From the NCBI RefSeq assembly GCF_019175285.1, contig NC_056524.1, positions 7,854,715 through 7,918,714 on the forward strand: 64,000 nt of DNA. The letters run 5' to 3'. This DNA comes from Sceloporus undulatus. Lineage: Eukaryota; Chordata; Lepidosauria; Squamata; Phrynosomatidae. This document shows, one piece after another, positions 45,801-58,599 of the stretch. The stretch's first letter is position 1; each line of letters starts with the position of its first letter. The notes under the pieces are model-generated. The model saw nothing but the letters and a program-made list of their open reading frames with translations, was not told the origin of the DNA and ran no database searches. A program made the translations under genes and the position numbers.

Positions 45801-46687
45801 TGGGCACCTCTTGGAAATAAGTTGACTGTTCCAAGTGATGCACCTTTGACTTATGTAAGGGTAACTCTTCAAATACCATCTTCAAGCCATGTTCCAGACA
45901 TCACGAGTCTCTTATCGCATCTATCACCAGATAAATATGCCTTAAATTTGATGAGAGATTCATTTCCCATTTGAACAGGTCCAACTTCTAATGTATTTTA
46001 AAAATGAACCAAATTAACTAGGGCTTCAGTATGGGCTGATGGCTGAATTCAAGACTTCTAGAAGAAGAATGAGCAAACCGACATGTGGCTCCATGACATT
46101 CCCCAACATCCCATTCAGTATATTGAACATCCCATTCATTATTTAGTGTAAGGGAATTTTTTCACAATTTTTCAAAGCTGGGAATAGCTTTTTTTTTTTA
46201 AAGCCCCTCCTGAGTCTAAAACAAAAAGGAGGTTGAAAATATGAATAAAGTACCCCTGCAACCCCTGGGTGTGGAAAGTGTGGACATTGGAACACATGCA
46301 ATCTTCACGCCAATTTTAAGCTTGCAAGGGAACAAAAATATTGCACCCAAATTCCCCCACTGTTTCCAAGACGGTATGTGGGCAGTTTATCCACGTTTTT
46401 ACCCCACTCCAGGTTGTTTTAGGCTCAGGAAAGGTAGCTTTTTTCCCAACAGGACCAGAGTACTGACGTGTGTATTGCTTCTTGTTGGGGAGGAAAAACA
46501 TCTCTCCTGAGCTTGAAAATGGTCCAACTGTAGAGTTCAATGGGCCTGTTTAAAGTCCAAACAATATTTTACGATTGTGTTAGGGAGGTGCATGCAACCC
46601 TCTGAGATTCGAAGAGAGGCATGCGGGACCTCTTTAAGAATTGCCTGCATGTTATCTAGAGGAACTTTGCTGATTTATATTCCTGTA

Positions 46688-46901
46688 CAGTTGCCCCTCC
46701 TAACTCATGGATCTGAGATCCGCGACCTCGAATATCTGCGGAGGGGCGACCTGTGCTATTTTCAGTGACACGCGCACCCAGGGCATGGGCACGGAGGCAT
46801 GTCCCATGCAAACCTATGAGGCTTGAATATGCACAAGCCTCTGTTTTTGCGCATGGGGGGGGTTCTGGAACAGATCCCCTGTGAAAACGGAAGGCCAACT
46901 G
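46688..46901. mobile_element. Tigger-like MITE, 214 bp, TA duplication
   Basis: The ends CAGTTGCCCCTCCTAACTCA and CGGAAGGCCAACTG are inverted and flanked by TA (46686-46687, 46902-46903). It contains the GGTTCTGGAACAGATCCCCT box shared with the 51314 and 57845 copies. Confidence 0.75.
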
Positions 46902-47286
46902 TATTATTAAATATTTATTTAGTTTATGGTATATGTTCTTATCCCTACCCCCTTTCTTTTTTTGACTACTAGACACCATACCATCCTATTTGGCAAGGAC
47001 AATGCTACTTAATTTTCTGCTGTCTCACTTTTTCAGCTATTTGTAAAATGTCCCAGCTTCCCTCTCCTCCTCCCACTTTCCCCCTTTATCCTCAGGTAAC
47101 TTCAGCTGCTTCAAATAGAGTTAAGAACGTAAAAGTATTTTGTACTCTGTTAACTCAGCAGGAGAAGAGAAGGTGGAATCCTGCCCTTCCCAGTAGGCTC
47201 AATCAAAAGCAAACTACTGCAGCCCCTCCTACCTTGTCTGCTCTTCCTCACTTTTAACTTTTGCCATCTTGACCACATTCTGATGC

Positions 47287-47289
<3 letters not shown>

Positions 47290-47332
<43 letters not shown>
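47290..47332 (+). repeat. (GT)n microsatellite
   Basis: About 21 GT dinucleotides in AAMDC intron 1. A shorter GT run lies at about 50141-50163, directly beside a SINE tail. Confidence 0.95.
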
Positions 47333-47336
<4 letters not shown>

Positions 47337-48849
47337 GTATGGAGATAGAGAGAGTTAGATTTAGCAATTTTCACAATTTTTGCATTATTGTTAGCAATTT
47401 TATTTTGCGGAATTTGTTTAAATGTGTATTTTGATTGTGTAAATTTTGGGTCTATGGATCATAATAAATTACGACAGATTAGCTTGGCCACACATGTCTA
47501 AGTTTTCCTTTGTGAAATGTTGGAGGATATGGGACAGGATATTATTATTATTAAGTGGAATTCTGGTTTTACATTGAGGAAACTCTGCATCACCCTAGGC
47601 CCCCTCTTATAGGGACAGCAGTGGGTCATTTTATTAATCTGGTTCAGGGAGAGGATAAGTAGCCCCTTTTTTCTTCCACTGCAAGAGTTGAGACTCTTGG
47701 ACATGTTCAGAGCCTGTTGCTCTTGGTTTGACATTTTGAAGCGGCATATTGAAGTCCACTCTTGGCAAGTCAAGGAAGATTATATCTACTGCCAAGGAGC
47801 CTGCTTCTGTGCCTTACTCCGGAACAAGGTTGAAAGGTCTGTCTTGCGTTATTTGATCCTTTGTGTAACTGTCAGCAGGCATTCCTTATGGCTTTCCAGC
47901 AGGACAAGAAAATCTCTTAATCCAGAGATTGCTTTTATATGAATATCTGTATCTGAATAGAGAAAAAAGACAGAGGAGTGAGTGGTATTTTTTTTTTTAA
48001 AAGAAGGTGTTTGTAGTTCTCTCTTTGCAAAGGATTTACTGGGAAAGGTGAACCATTTAAAAAGAATTACAAAGGTGTGTGATACACATCTCAAAAACCG
48101 AAATATTAGTTAGACCAAGGGAGGGAAACAGTGGAGTTGAGCTATTAACGGAATTGAATTCTGTGGTGTGAAAGGACTGGAAGGCTCTTGCTGTTTGCTA
48201 TTGAAGAGGAATTGTTGTTTGGGATTTAGCAACTGGGAAAGAACAGCTGGTGATTCTTGAGCAGCTGCTTACATTCAGTGGAAGTTGGTTTTGTCAAAAT
48301 CACAGGCAGAATCTGCTTGCAAACAGTGAGTATAAAGTGAGATGGATTTTATTCAGAAGAATGAGCATTTGAACTTGTCGCCTATATGGAGCTCTCTTTC
48401 TTTTTACAACCTATTCATTTATGAAGCAAAAATTGACTTCGAAACTTGCGGCCAGATATTCAATACTGTGGCCTCAATCCAGCATAAATATTTGCATGCG
48501 GAGCTATGCCATGGCAGCACTATGTAACACCAATGCAACATAGCAACATTGCACAATACATGCCACTGGCAGGGTGCCATTGCAGGATGCGCTATGTACA
48601 ACTGCAGTGCAAAGTCTAGGATGCACAATCACAATGCTTAATGCGCAACTTGGAAAGACGAGGCACAGACGAACATATTGTCTGTGCAACTCGGCTTCTG
48701 TCACTATCCACAGAATATGCCCATTGCATAATGGTGATTTTTGTGGTCTGCATGTATAATGTGACTTATGAATGTGTTCCTAAGTGAATTCCATGCTGTG
48801 TGTGTCGATGTGTTGAGTTTTCTGTGATTCTGCTCTTCTTCCCTCTCCC

Positions 48850-49055
48850 AAGCTGCTGCCACACTGCAAAAATAAGGCAGTTTGACACCACTTCCATGAC
48901 ACCATCCTTTGGAATCCTGGGATTTGTAGTTTATTGCGGCATCAGAGCTTTCTGACAGGGAAGTTAAATATCTCACAAAAGTACAGATTCCATAGCACTG
49001 AGTCATGGCAGTTAAAGTGGTGTCAAATTCTTTGTTTCAGCAGTGTAGAGACACA
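48850..49055. mobile_element. GGCTGCATC-family palindromic MITE
   Basis: It starts AGCTGCTGCCACACTGCAAA, contains GCAGTTTGACACCACTTCCA and GAATCCTGGGATTTGTAGTT, and ends with inverted text CATGGCAGTTAAAGTGGTGT and CAGCAGTGTAGAGACA. Confidence 0.65.
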
Positions 49056-49445
49056 CATGCCAGTTATCTGCATACTCCTACATCCTTTGGGTCTTAATTC
49101 TTCTCCTGAATGAAGGCCTGCATATTCACATGGGTGAAGGTTGACAAGTGTATACTGCTGCAGTTGTAGAACTCCTGTGTTATTTACCAATTCACTTCCA
49201 GGCTTGATTTCAAATGATAATGTTTGACATTACATGATCTGAGCCCAGCAGAGTCTCTTGGGGCGCCTTTGGGTTTTAGATTCTGCTGATAGGGTTCAGT
49301 TTCAACTTCCATGTTCTCTGGATGGAAGTTGGTCATCTACCGGGAGCCAGGGCTTTTCTGTGGTAGCACCAGAATTATGGAGCAAGCTGCAAAATCACAG
49401 AATAAAACATGTGTCTTTGCTGAGAGATAGGTGGACTTATTTTCA

Positions 49446-49770
49446 TAGAATCATAGAGTTGGAAGAGAGCGCAAGGGCCATCCAGTCTAACCCCATTCGG
49501 CCATGCAGGAAATCCAAATCAAAGCATCCCCAACAGATGGCCATCCAGCCTCCGTTTGAAGACCTCTAAGGAAGGCGATTCCACTACCCTCCGAGGGAGT
49601 TTGTTCCACTGCTGAACAGCCCTTACTGTCAGGAAGTTCCTCCTAATGTTCAGGTGGAATCTCTTTTCCTGTAGCTTGCATCCATTGTTCTGGGTCCTGT
49701 TCTCTGGAGCAGCAGAAAACAAGCTTGCTCCCTCCTCAATGTGACATCCTTTCAAATATTTAAACATTTT
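49446..49770 (-). mobile_element. CR1 LINE 3' end
   Basis: The minus strand encodes [60 protein letters not shown] and KRRLDGHLLG, the CR1 C-terminus. It is close in sequence to the copy at 1515-2310. Confidence 0.9.
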
Positions 49771-49944
49771 AGCATTTCCCTAGTGATCCCTAGTGATCTT
49801 ACCACATTTTCAAATATTTAAACATCATTCTGCAACGTGCATAGGAACCAGCTCTAGATTTTGTTTGCAGAAGATCCCATATTCAAGTTCTGGGTTTTTT
49901 TCCCCGTTATTTTTTTAAATTATTATTTACAAATCTCATTAATC

Positions 49945-50080
49945 CAGAGATTCCCAACCTTTGGTTCGCCAGATGTTTTGGGCTTCAGCTCTCAGAGACC
50001 CCAGCCATCTTAGTCAACAGTCAGGAATTCTGGGAGCTGAAGTCCAAAACACCTAAAGGATCCAAGTTTGGGAACCATTG
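49945..50080. mobile_element. Small hAT-like MITE, 136 bp
   Basis: CAGAGATTCCCAACCTTTGG at the left and CAAGTTTGGGAACCATTG at the right are inverted. The 8-bp flanks are CATTAATC (49937-49944) and CATTAACT (50081-50088). Same family as 12954-13088. Confidence 0.7.
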
Positions 50081-50157
50081 CATTAACTCACCTGGTGAAG
50101 GTTCTTGTTGGAAGATGGTCTAGAAATATAATTTAAAAGTGTGTGTGTGTGTGTGTG

Positions 50158-50375
50158 TGTGTTGTGTGCCTTCAAGTCATTTCCAATTTATGGTGACCCT
50201 ATCATGGCGGGTTTTCTTTGCAAGGATCGCTCGGAAGCAGTTTACCATTGCCTTCCTCTAAGGCTGAGAGCGTGTACCTTGCCCAAGGTCACCCAGTGGG
50301 TTTCAGGGTTGAGCTGGGAATTGAACCCTGGTCTCCACAGTTGTCTAACACTCAAACCACTATACCACACTTTTG
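50158..50375 (-). mobile_element. tRNA-derived SINE
   Basis: Minus-strand copy: tail GTTGTGTGCCTTCAAGTCAT, body CCTTGCCCAAGGTCACCCAG, head CTCAAACCACTATACCACAC. A (GT)n run abuts the tail. Confidence 0.85.
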
Positions 50376-50797
50376 CTTGCTTCTTATACTATTTTCCAAG
50401 TCTCTCCTATTACTCTTCCTTATGAGATTTTTCTCTATGTCTTGTACAATCATTATTATCCAGTTCATGAAACTGAACATTAAAAATCCACAATTAAATT
50501 GTGACTTGTAAATGATGGATTTTAGATGTGGATTGTTTTAATGTGTGTACATTTTGCTTAGCCTTTTAGATTGATGTGTTTTAACTGATGTATTGTAATA
50601 GATGTTTGTTTGTGTGTTGTTGTTCCGCCGCCTTGATGCATGGGCAGAGGTGGATAAGAAATAATAATAATAATAATTGTGGTTGCTTACCATTCCTAAA
50701 CCAACTCCTCTAAATATTCACATTGACCAGCTCCCTTGAGAAGATGACTCCTTTTAGAACAGCTGAGGAGGATTGAACATAAAATAAATAACTTAAG

Positions 50798-50935
50798 TTT
50801 TTTTGTGGGTTTTTCATGCTATGTGACCATGTTCTGGAAGAGTTTATTCCCAGCTCTTCCAGAACCCGGTCACATAACCCGAAAAACCCACAAAAAACTA
50901 TGGACACCATCCGTGAAAACCTTTGACTTCACAAA
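50798..50935. mobile_element. Fold-back element, ~45-bp hairpin arms
   Basis: TTTTTTTGTGGGTTTTTCAT ... GTTCTGGAAGAG (50798-50842) is mirrored by CTCTTCCAGAAC ... CCGAAAAACCCACAAAAAAC (50853-50898) around an 11-nt loop. A single-copy tail ACTATGGACACCATCCGTGA, ...CTTTGACTTCAC follows. Same family as 54931-55126. Confidence 0.75.
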
Positions 50936-51014
50936 TAAACTTGGTGGCCATGATCCCTAGTGATCTTACCACTAATGTGTAAATTATTACGACTGAATCT
51001 TTCTGCTTCTGTAA

Positions 51015-51263
<249 letters not shown>

Positions 51264-51313
51264 TAATTTCTTTCCCAATAACCAAGCTATAACTCCATTA
51301 CATGATAGTAGTA

Positions 51314-51566
51314 CAGGGCGCCCGCATTATACGTGGGCGCGCTTTACGCAGACTTGAGCGTATGTGCTCAAGCCGCGGGGAGTGTGTGGGGCGCAAGGGG
51401 CAGCGCGTCCCATTCAACTGAATGGGGTGTGCACCCATGGCGCCCCGCACGCTCCCACGCCACCGCGCATGAGCCCCATGCAAATGAATGGGGCTTGAGC
51501 ATAGGCAGAATTCGCCTTATGCAGGTGGGCCGGAACGGATCCCCTGCGTAAGGCAAGGGCCCACTG
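51314..51566. mobile_element. Tigger-like MITE, 253 bp, TA duplication
   Basis: CAGGGCGCCCGCATTATACG at the left, GTAAGGCAAGGGCCCACTG at the right, TA on both sides. It carries GGAACGGATCCCCTGCGTAA and palindromic CCCCATGCAAATGAATGGGG. About 80% similar by eye to 57845-58068. Confidence 0.85.
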
Positions 51567-51791
51567 TAACTCAACAAGGGATAACTTCATTTGTTTTGCA
51601 GTGCAATGTTTTCAAGTTAATTGTGTAGCTGTGATGAGGAGATCTCACTAAATGGTAGAGGAGGAATATCGTATGACTCAAATGCCATCTTGTCCTGCTG
51701 GGTGAAAGCATTCAATTTTTTAAAAAATAACATGTTTGAGAAAGAGGAAAATAAACTTTTTTTTTTTTTAATGTGTAACTGACAAATTAAC

Positions 51792-52012
51792 TACGGGTCG
51801 AGTCTATCTTGTACAAAATACTCCAAAACCTATTCTATGGATGGCTGAGATAGTGATACCTTTGCTTTCTGGTGGTCCCATGCACACAAACTTTGTTTCA
51901 TGCACAAAATTACTTAAAATATTGCATACAGTTACCTTCAGGCTATGTGCATATGGAGCATGCAAAACATATTACTTTTGTGTTTAGACTTGGGTCTCTA
52001 AGATATCTCTTC
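51792..52012 (+). mobile_element. MER6-like Tigger fragment
   Basis: GGGTCGAGTCTATCTTGTAC, GATGGCTGAGATAGTGATAC and CATGCACAAAATTACTTAAA match the family; the 3' end is lost. Confidence 0.6.
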
Positions 52013-52263
52013 AAAATGAAAATGTAGTTTTCACTCAGCTAACTCAGAGAATCTTGCCCTTCCCAGTGGTTTCATTTGCTGTTTGGTTTTCAGCCCTTCC
52101 TGAACATATTATCAGCAATTCCAGGGTTTCTCTGCTCAAAACAATAATTTTGTGTATTCTTGCTCACTAAGGACTTTTGCCATCTTGTTGCCTTCTGACC
52201 ACATTGTGCTGTTGCTCAGCCACTTGTGTCACATTTTTCATCTACGAAATGTTGGAGCGTGAG

Positions 52264-52488
52264 ACAGCATGGCATAGCGGTTTGAGCCCTGGACTGCGAC
52301 TCTCGAGACCAGGGTTCGATTCACCACTGGGCCATGGAACACAGTTGGTGACTTTGAGCAAGTCACATGCTCTCAGCCTCAGAGGATAGCAATGGCAAAC
52401 TTCCTCTGAACAAGCCTTGCCAAGCAAACCCCTTAGGGTCTCCATAAGTCGGAAACGACTTGAAGGCACACAACAATAACAGCAAATG
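52264..52488 (+). mobile_element. tRNA-derived SINE
   Basis: GACAGCATGGCATAGCGGTT head, GGTTCGATTC B box, GAGCAAGTCACATGCTCTCA body, and a tail ending GGAAACGACTTGAAGGCACA, CAACAATAAC. Confidence 0.88.
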
Positions 52489-54211
52489 TAAACAAAGACA
52501 AAGAGAGAGAAAAGCCATTTTGGCTCAGGCCTAGCTTCTGTGCAGAACACTCGGCTAAGTATTTTTTTATTTTCTTTCCTCCATCTCTTTCAAACAGAGA
52601 TTGAAAGAGAGGGAGCGCTTTGCTTCACGCTTAGCATCTGTCCAAAGCACTCACCTGACTATTCTTTGGTTTCCATCTCCCCTCTCTTCCAGAGAGAACT
52701 GTGCTGCAGAGAAAGAGGTATTAGCCTTCATAATACCAGGGCAAGCCTTTTGTGTCGCTTGGAAATATAATCTTCTTTTTTATTCTTTCACGACATCGCT
52801 TTCTCCAGAGTGCTGCTTAGAGGCAGTGCAACTTTCCCCGGGCTAATTACTGTAATTACTGTAAACCTGAACCTTTTTCTTTTTGTCTGGGAACTGCCAT
52901 GTGACTGCCATTAAAGTACATCAAGTTTTTTAGATATAGGGAAGGGAGGAAACTATCCCTCCTGTACAGGATTTTGTATGTGTGTGTTTGTGTTGGAAAT
53001 TTTTTTTTCTCTAGCCGGGTTAAACCATGTCAGTTTACTGCTTTTACAACGGGGGCATCACCTCAGACTGGTAGCAGAAAGCACTAACCCTTGCAAGGAC
53101 TGCAAAAAGTCTTACCAACCCCTGCAAGATGAGCGATATGTCAGATGTGCCTGTTTTCACCTTGAGTAAAGCTGCCAATTTGCCTCCAAACCTGACATTT
53201 TAGGCTGTAGGATGCTTATGGTAAAATGCTTCTGTTGAAAAGTTAAAAATAGATAATTGCAAATGCTTGAAGTCTGTTGAGAACAGCTGCGTTCTGCGCA
53301 CAGGCTTCTTGTCTGCAAAGGACGATTGTCGGCAATACCCTATTATGCAAACGTTGTTACAAATGGCAATTTGAGTTTACAAGGAGAAACAAACAAGCTG
53401 AGAAGAGGACACATCTGCTTCAGTAAGCCATCATTAGCGGCATTTTGTTCGAATAGATATGTCAGTCTAGAAACCATGTGTGCTGCTGATACTCCAAAGG
53501 AAACCAAATATACAAATGTAAAGGGGTATGTGTGTAGTTTTGTCCGGTAGAGAAAATTGCCATACAGGATGCCAATCAGTAATTTAAACCAGAGCTCATA
53601 CACATCCTGAGACCCATGGAAATTACATGCTGAATCTCCAACAGCAGAGGAAAAGGCATTTGTTGTGGATAATGTGAGCAATGCTGTGAAAGAGGACATA
53701 GAAAGGACAATAAGTATCAGTATGTATCTGCAAAGCAGTGGAGGTTCACTCACATTACCTGCACTATGTGCTAGGACACTTTGAAAGTGTGCTGGGACAC
53801 TTTGAAAGATTCGGACCCTGGAAAAGGAGTATTTATATGCACAGAATCAAGTGTGTTCCACACAAACAGCCATAAGCACAAATAGTCATGGAATAAAAGT
53901 AAAATAAATCCAGAGACAATAGATCTTACCTGTCTTGCATTGTGATGAATTTTCTGTGTCCCTCCTCTTATCCTTTGCTGAAAGAAATTTCAGTTTGCCC
54001 TCTTTAAGGCCTCAGATAATCAGAGTATTCCACACTAGTTTCACTGCATAGTTTACTGAGAAACAGTGTGGAATTTTTGTTGTTCCAGGTTGTTAAATTA
54101 GCTGAGATAAAAATTAGCCAGCGTTTAAAAAAAAATACCAGTGTGTTAATTTGAAGGGCTTTTGTCCATTGTAGTTCAGTATTACTGAAAAAAAGTACAG
54201 AATGCTTATAA

Positions 54212-54439
<228 letters not shown>

Positions 54440-54484
54440 TAGGATATTTGTTTTCCACTAAGACAAGGAGGGGGGAAGATGATA

Positions 54485-54690
54485 GTCCCTCCAGTCCATC
54501 TGCCTTGTTCCAGGCCTTGGAGGTAGAGAAGAACTGCTGGACCTCATCCCCTTCCCCACCACCACTCCCTTCTCCTTTTGTGTCATGTCTTTTTAGATTG
54601 TAAGCCTGAGGGCAGGGAGCCGTCTAATTAATCTACAGCGCTGTGTAAATTTACAGCGCTTTATAAATAAAGGTTAATAATAATAATACT
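54485..54690 (+). mobile_element. L2 LINE 3' end
   Basis: CCTCCAGTCCATCTGCCTTG, TCTTTTTAGATTGTAAGCCT, GAGGGCAGGGAGCCGTCTAA and the (AAT)n end match 42080-42290 closely, so both come from the same L2 subfamily. Confidence 0.9.
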
Positions 54691-54930
54691 CAACATTATT
54701 CCAGGTTGCTATTGCATCTCTTGCTGGACAGCTGTTTGGTATGCTGCCATAAGCCCATATTTTATCTAGAACGTCAGGTATGTAGGGAAAGCCACTCCCA
54801 GGCAGCCTGTTACCTACCTTAAGCTTGGCTCAGTTGAAACCATTCTCACCTTGATCAGGATTGTGAAGGTGTTGAGAAGCTTTACCCTTACCTCCAATGA
54901 ATCTGATGAAGACTAGAATCATAAAAAAAA

Positions 54931-55126
54931 GATTCTTGTGGGTTTTTCGGGCTCTGTGGCCATGTTCTAGAAGAGTTTATTCTTGATGTTTCATCAGCAT
55001 CAGTGGCTGGCATCTTCAGAGATTCTGGTGAAACGTCAGGAATAAACGCTTCTAGAACATGGTCACATAGACCGAAAAACCCACAAAAAATCTATGGATG
55101 CCAGCCATGAAAGCCTTTGACTTCAC
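54931..55126. mobile_element. Fold-back (Penelope-like?) element with 13-bp duplication
   Basis: The left arm (TGTGGGTTTTTCGGGCTCTG ... TTCTAGAAGAGTTTATTC) is mirrored by the right arm (GGAATAAACGCTTCTAGAAC ... CGAAAAACCCACA) over about 65 bp. A tail TATGGATGCCAGCCATGAAA, GCCTTTGACTTCAC follows. ACTAGAATCATAA occurs at both sides (about 54912-54924 and 55127-55139), and the right copy is part of a CR1 end, so the element inserted into that CR1. A long, unfixed duplication points to a retro-type insertion rather than a cut-and-paste MITE. Confidence 0.65.
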
Positions 55127-55395
55127 ACTAGAATCATAAGAGTTGGAAGGGATCCTAAGAGTAATTTAACTTCCTGTCATGCAGGAATAGACAACTAAAC
55201 TACATCTGAGAAATAGCCATCCAGTCACTGTCTAAAGACCTCCTCTTAAGAAGCGTCCACTGCTCTCCAAGGCAATTTATTCCAGCTCTTACGATCAGAA
55301 AGTTCTCCTTAAGGTTTGGAGGGAATCTCTTTTCTAGCAGCCTCTTATTAAAGCCTCTTTTGCCCCATCCGCATGCACAAGTATCTCCCAAAAAC
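55127..55395 (-). mobile_element. CR1 LINE 3' end
   Basis: It begins at the shared AGAATCATAAGAGTTGGAAG and on the minus strand encodes a degraded CR1 C-terminus (KRLLEKRFPPNLKENFLIVR). Confidence 0.75.
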
Positions 55396-56518
55396 CTTTC
55401 TATGTGCCGGTGTGCTCCCTGTATCCACTCTTGAGTCAGGGAGAGAGACAGGCCGCTTTTCCAAGGGATTTACAATCAAACCTTTCAGATGGTGTGAACC
55501 ATAGAGACGGAAGGAATGGGAGAGGTAAAAAAGGGATTGCAAGTTTTGTCATTAACGTGAAGAACAGAGGGAGAGGAGGAAAACTGACACCATGTGACTA
55601 CCCAATATCAGAAATGCTGTGTGAACTTAGTGCACCTGAGGACTAATGCTACAGCAATGTTTGGGGCCTTGCTGACAGGTTTTCCTCATCAATGACAAGG
55701 TACACTTAGAGGGCAAGACAGCAACGAGACTGAGATGGCATTGTGCAATACGTATTGCCAAAGGAGCTATTTTCCTACTTTAATGGCGGTTTAAAAGCTG
55801 CATGAGATAAAGTCACAAGCATTTGTGATATTGCATCACTTCCCAGCTAACCCCTGGATAAGATGATGGAACCCAGTTGCATTAAGAGGAAAGTCTTCAG
55901 TTACCTGTGTGTTCAGATGATTAGTGGAAATTCTCCCATTTCCAGCTTGAGATACAGTGATTAAGTCTGTAGGACAGGTCCTCCCCAGTGAGTGGAATTC
56001 ACTGCCATAGATAGTTTTCAGATTTGCAGAATATTTTTTTACAAAAACATTGTGACCTATCAACTGGAGCCTACTTCAGAAGGTAAATGCTTGGATTTCA
56101 AGAACTCTAGGCATAGGCAGTGATTTGGGACACTAGAACTAAACTGAATTTGCAGTTCCTCCCCTTAAAATCCATGGCTAGCTACTTCAAGTTCTTTCAT
56201 TTCAGCAATATAACTTACAGTGGGAGACATTTTATTGCTGATGTTCTTAAATAATTTAGAGTCAAAAATCCTAGCCAGTTCATTGAAAACACAAGTGACA
56301 TACCAGATCCAGCCTTTATTGTGTCCACCCAATGTCCTGGGATAGCCAGTTTATTACCTCCCACCTAGCTTTTTAATGCCAACTTAAAATGGTGCTATTC
56401 TAATCTGCTTTTGACCTAAGTGACAATTAGATTTTTATCTGGGCCTCTCCTATGCCCCTGTTGAAGGTTTAATTTTGGTGGTACAGTACATTTTTATTTG
56501 TTTCAGAAGATAATATGA

Positions 56519-56734
<216 letters not shown>

Positions 56735-57844
56735 AGTATAGGGGTAGCTCCCCCATTTCCCACCCTCTTGTGCCTTTTGGTGGACGGGGAAAAACAGCTG
56801 CTTTTTATTAACACAGGAGCCTTGTCTTGCCGCTTGCCTCAATCCTTGAAAACGTTGAAGAAACAAAAACAAATAGCAGAGGTGAAAAGTGCCATAGCAT
56901 CATGAATGCAAAGGAAACGAGCATCTGCAGAACTACGATATCACAAGATTAAAAGCGGGAAGGTTCCAGATGGGTCCTGCACCATATATTCATTCAGGAG
57001 CATAAGAGTCGCAATGGAAGAATCAATGGAATCATTGGAAGTTTGGTTGTGAGGGAAATCCAGCTAGGGAGACAGAGAAGCTTGAGTTCTTTCAAACCAC
57101 ATTTCAAACCTCTATACATGGGTACCATCATTTCTTCCTCTCTCAAGCCCTGGACACCCAGAAAGAAGATGGAGGTAGTGACGAAAACACTCGCACTGTT
57201 ATTCACTTTTTCAAGATGGTTCATCTCACAATTACAAGTTTTCCACTGAGGTGTCTAGGACGTGGAAGTCGTCCTAGTCTAGGATTTGGAAGTTCCTAGC
57301 CAGAAAAAGATGCTCCGTGCCATCTTGGTGAGCTTCTGCTTCCACTTTCTCCTTTTCCAACATGAGGTTGTTTTTTTAAACATAGTGGACACGAAGAGAC
57401 AGAAGCTGTTGGCATTTTCCATTTGGAACGTTCCACGTACTTTTTGAGCAAATGGGAAAAGTGACTACCCAATCTCCAGATCCAGCTTTCAGTGACAAAA
57501 AGAGATGGAGAAAACAGCCGATTTGAAAGTATATCAAGTAGTCTTATATTGCATCAGTGTATTTTGTCCCAGTATAAACTGCTGGCTGGCTGCCGCTGAC
57601 CTCAGTTTCAGGCAGTAGTTTTCCTAATCCCACCTGAAGATGCAGGGTGGGGTAGGGTTTGAACCAGAATCTTCTGCAAGCATCTTCTACACATCTTGCA
57701 TATGGGCCAAGTAACAAACTCTCAAGTCCTAGGCAAAATGTGGCTGATTTTTTATCTTGTGACCCCTTCAGTCTCTCTGGACTATCCTTTCTCTGGCTGA
57801 AGCCTCCAGGAAATGAACTTTGCATTTTATGTAAGTTGTGAATA

Positions 57845-58068
57845 CAGTGTGCCCGCGTCATACGCGGGCGCACCATACGCAGCCTTGAGCATACGCGCTC
57901 AAGCCGCGGGGCGGAAGGGACGACGCGTCCCATTCAATTGTGTCTGTTGTGCCCCGCGCGCCGCCGCGCACGAGCCCCATTGTTTCCAATGGGGCTCGAG
58001 CATAGACGGAATTCGCCTTACGCGGATGGATCCGGAACGGATCCCCTGCGTAAGGCGAGGACGGACTG
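57845..58068. mobile_element. Tigger-like MITE, 224 bp, TA duplication
   Basis: CAGTGTGCCCGCGTCATACG and AAGGCGAGGACGGACTG are inverted, with TA on both sides. It contains GAGCCCCATTGTTTCCAATG, GGGCTCGAGC and GGAACGGATCCCCTGCGTAA. CpGs are well kept, so the copy is young among its family here. Confidence 0.85.
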
Positions 58069-58397
58069 TATACACATCCATTTAATGTTTTTAAAGTCTA
58101 TTTTTCTAAAGTGGAAAATTGCTTTTCCCTCATTTTTTTGGCACTTAGTGCACACACCTCATGCCTTTCACAGATGCCTACTCCTCCCTTAAGCTCATAC
58201 TGTACAAGCCTTTAGGTAACAATAATAATAATGTTTATTTACAGTGTCCTTTTCATTTCCCCTTACACTGAGATGTTGACTTGCATTATGCTGTCCAAGT
58301 GAGGCTCTGCCCAGATGTGGCAGTGTTACTCTTCTGCACTTTTCATCAGAGGATCTTGGTGTATTCTGCCTCCCTCCTTAGCAAAAACCGATGTCCT

Positions 58398-58403
58398 AAT
58401 AAA
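58398..58403 (+). terminator. AAMDC: Candidate AAMDC poly(A) signal AATAAA
   Basis: AATAAA is followed within 40 bp by T/GT-rich CTCTTGGTTGCTTCTGGATT, a usual downstream element. It is the first AATAAA after the stop codon that I found. Confidence 0.45.
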
Positions 58404-58599
58404 TCTGTTGTAAAGGTATCGTCTCTTGGTTGCTTCTGGATTTGTACTTGCTAATATAGCTTGGGGTGGAGCGACTGTTGCATGCACAAACACAACCTAA
58501 TGCTTTGGAGATACAGTTTAACTCCATGTATACCACAACCAAATACCTTTCTCCATAGTTTGGAAATGGCCACCATGTCATGTTGGCTCTAAAAATGCA

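Larger units (their letters stand above)
56735..58425 (+). other. AAMDC: AAMDC 3' UTR (probable extent)
   Basis: It runs from the stop to a candidate poly(A) site after 58398. An earlier ATTAAA at 56948-56953 could give a short form. A 224-bp Tigger MITE (57845-58068) would lie in the longer form. The extent is inferred from signals only. Confidence 0.45.

Noticed and set aside
54990-55040. Possible complete hammerhead ribozyme in the fold-back element
   Set aside because: GAAACGTC and CTGATG-like text are present, but I could not place a stem II between the two core halves, so no ribozyme is called.
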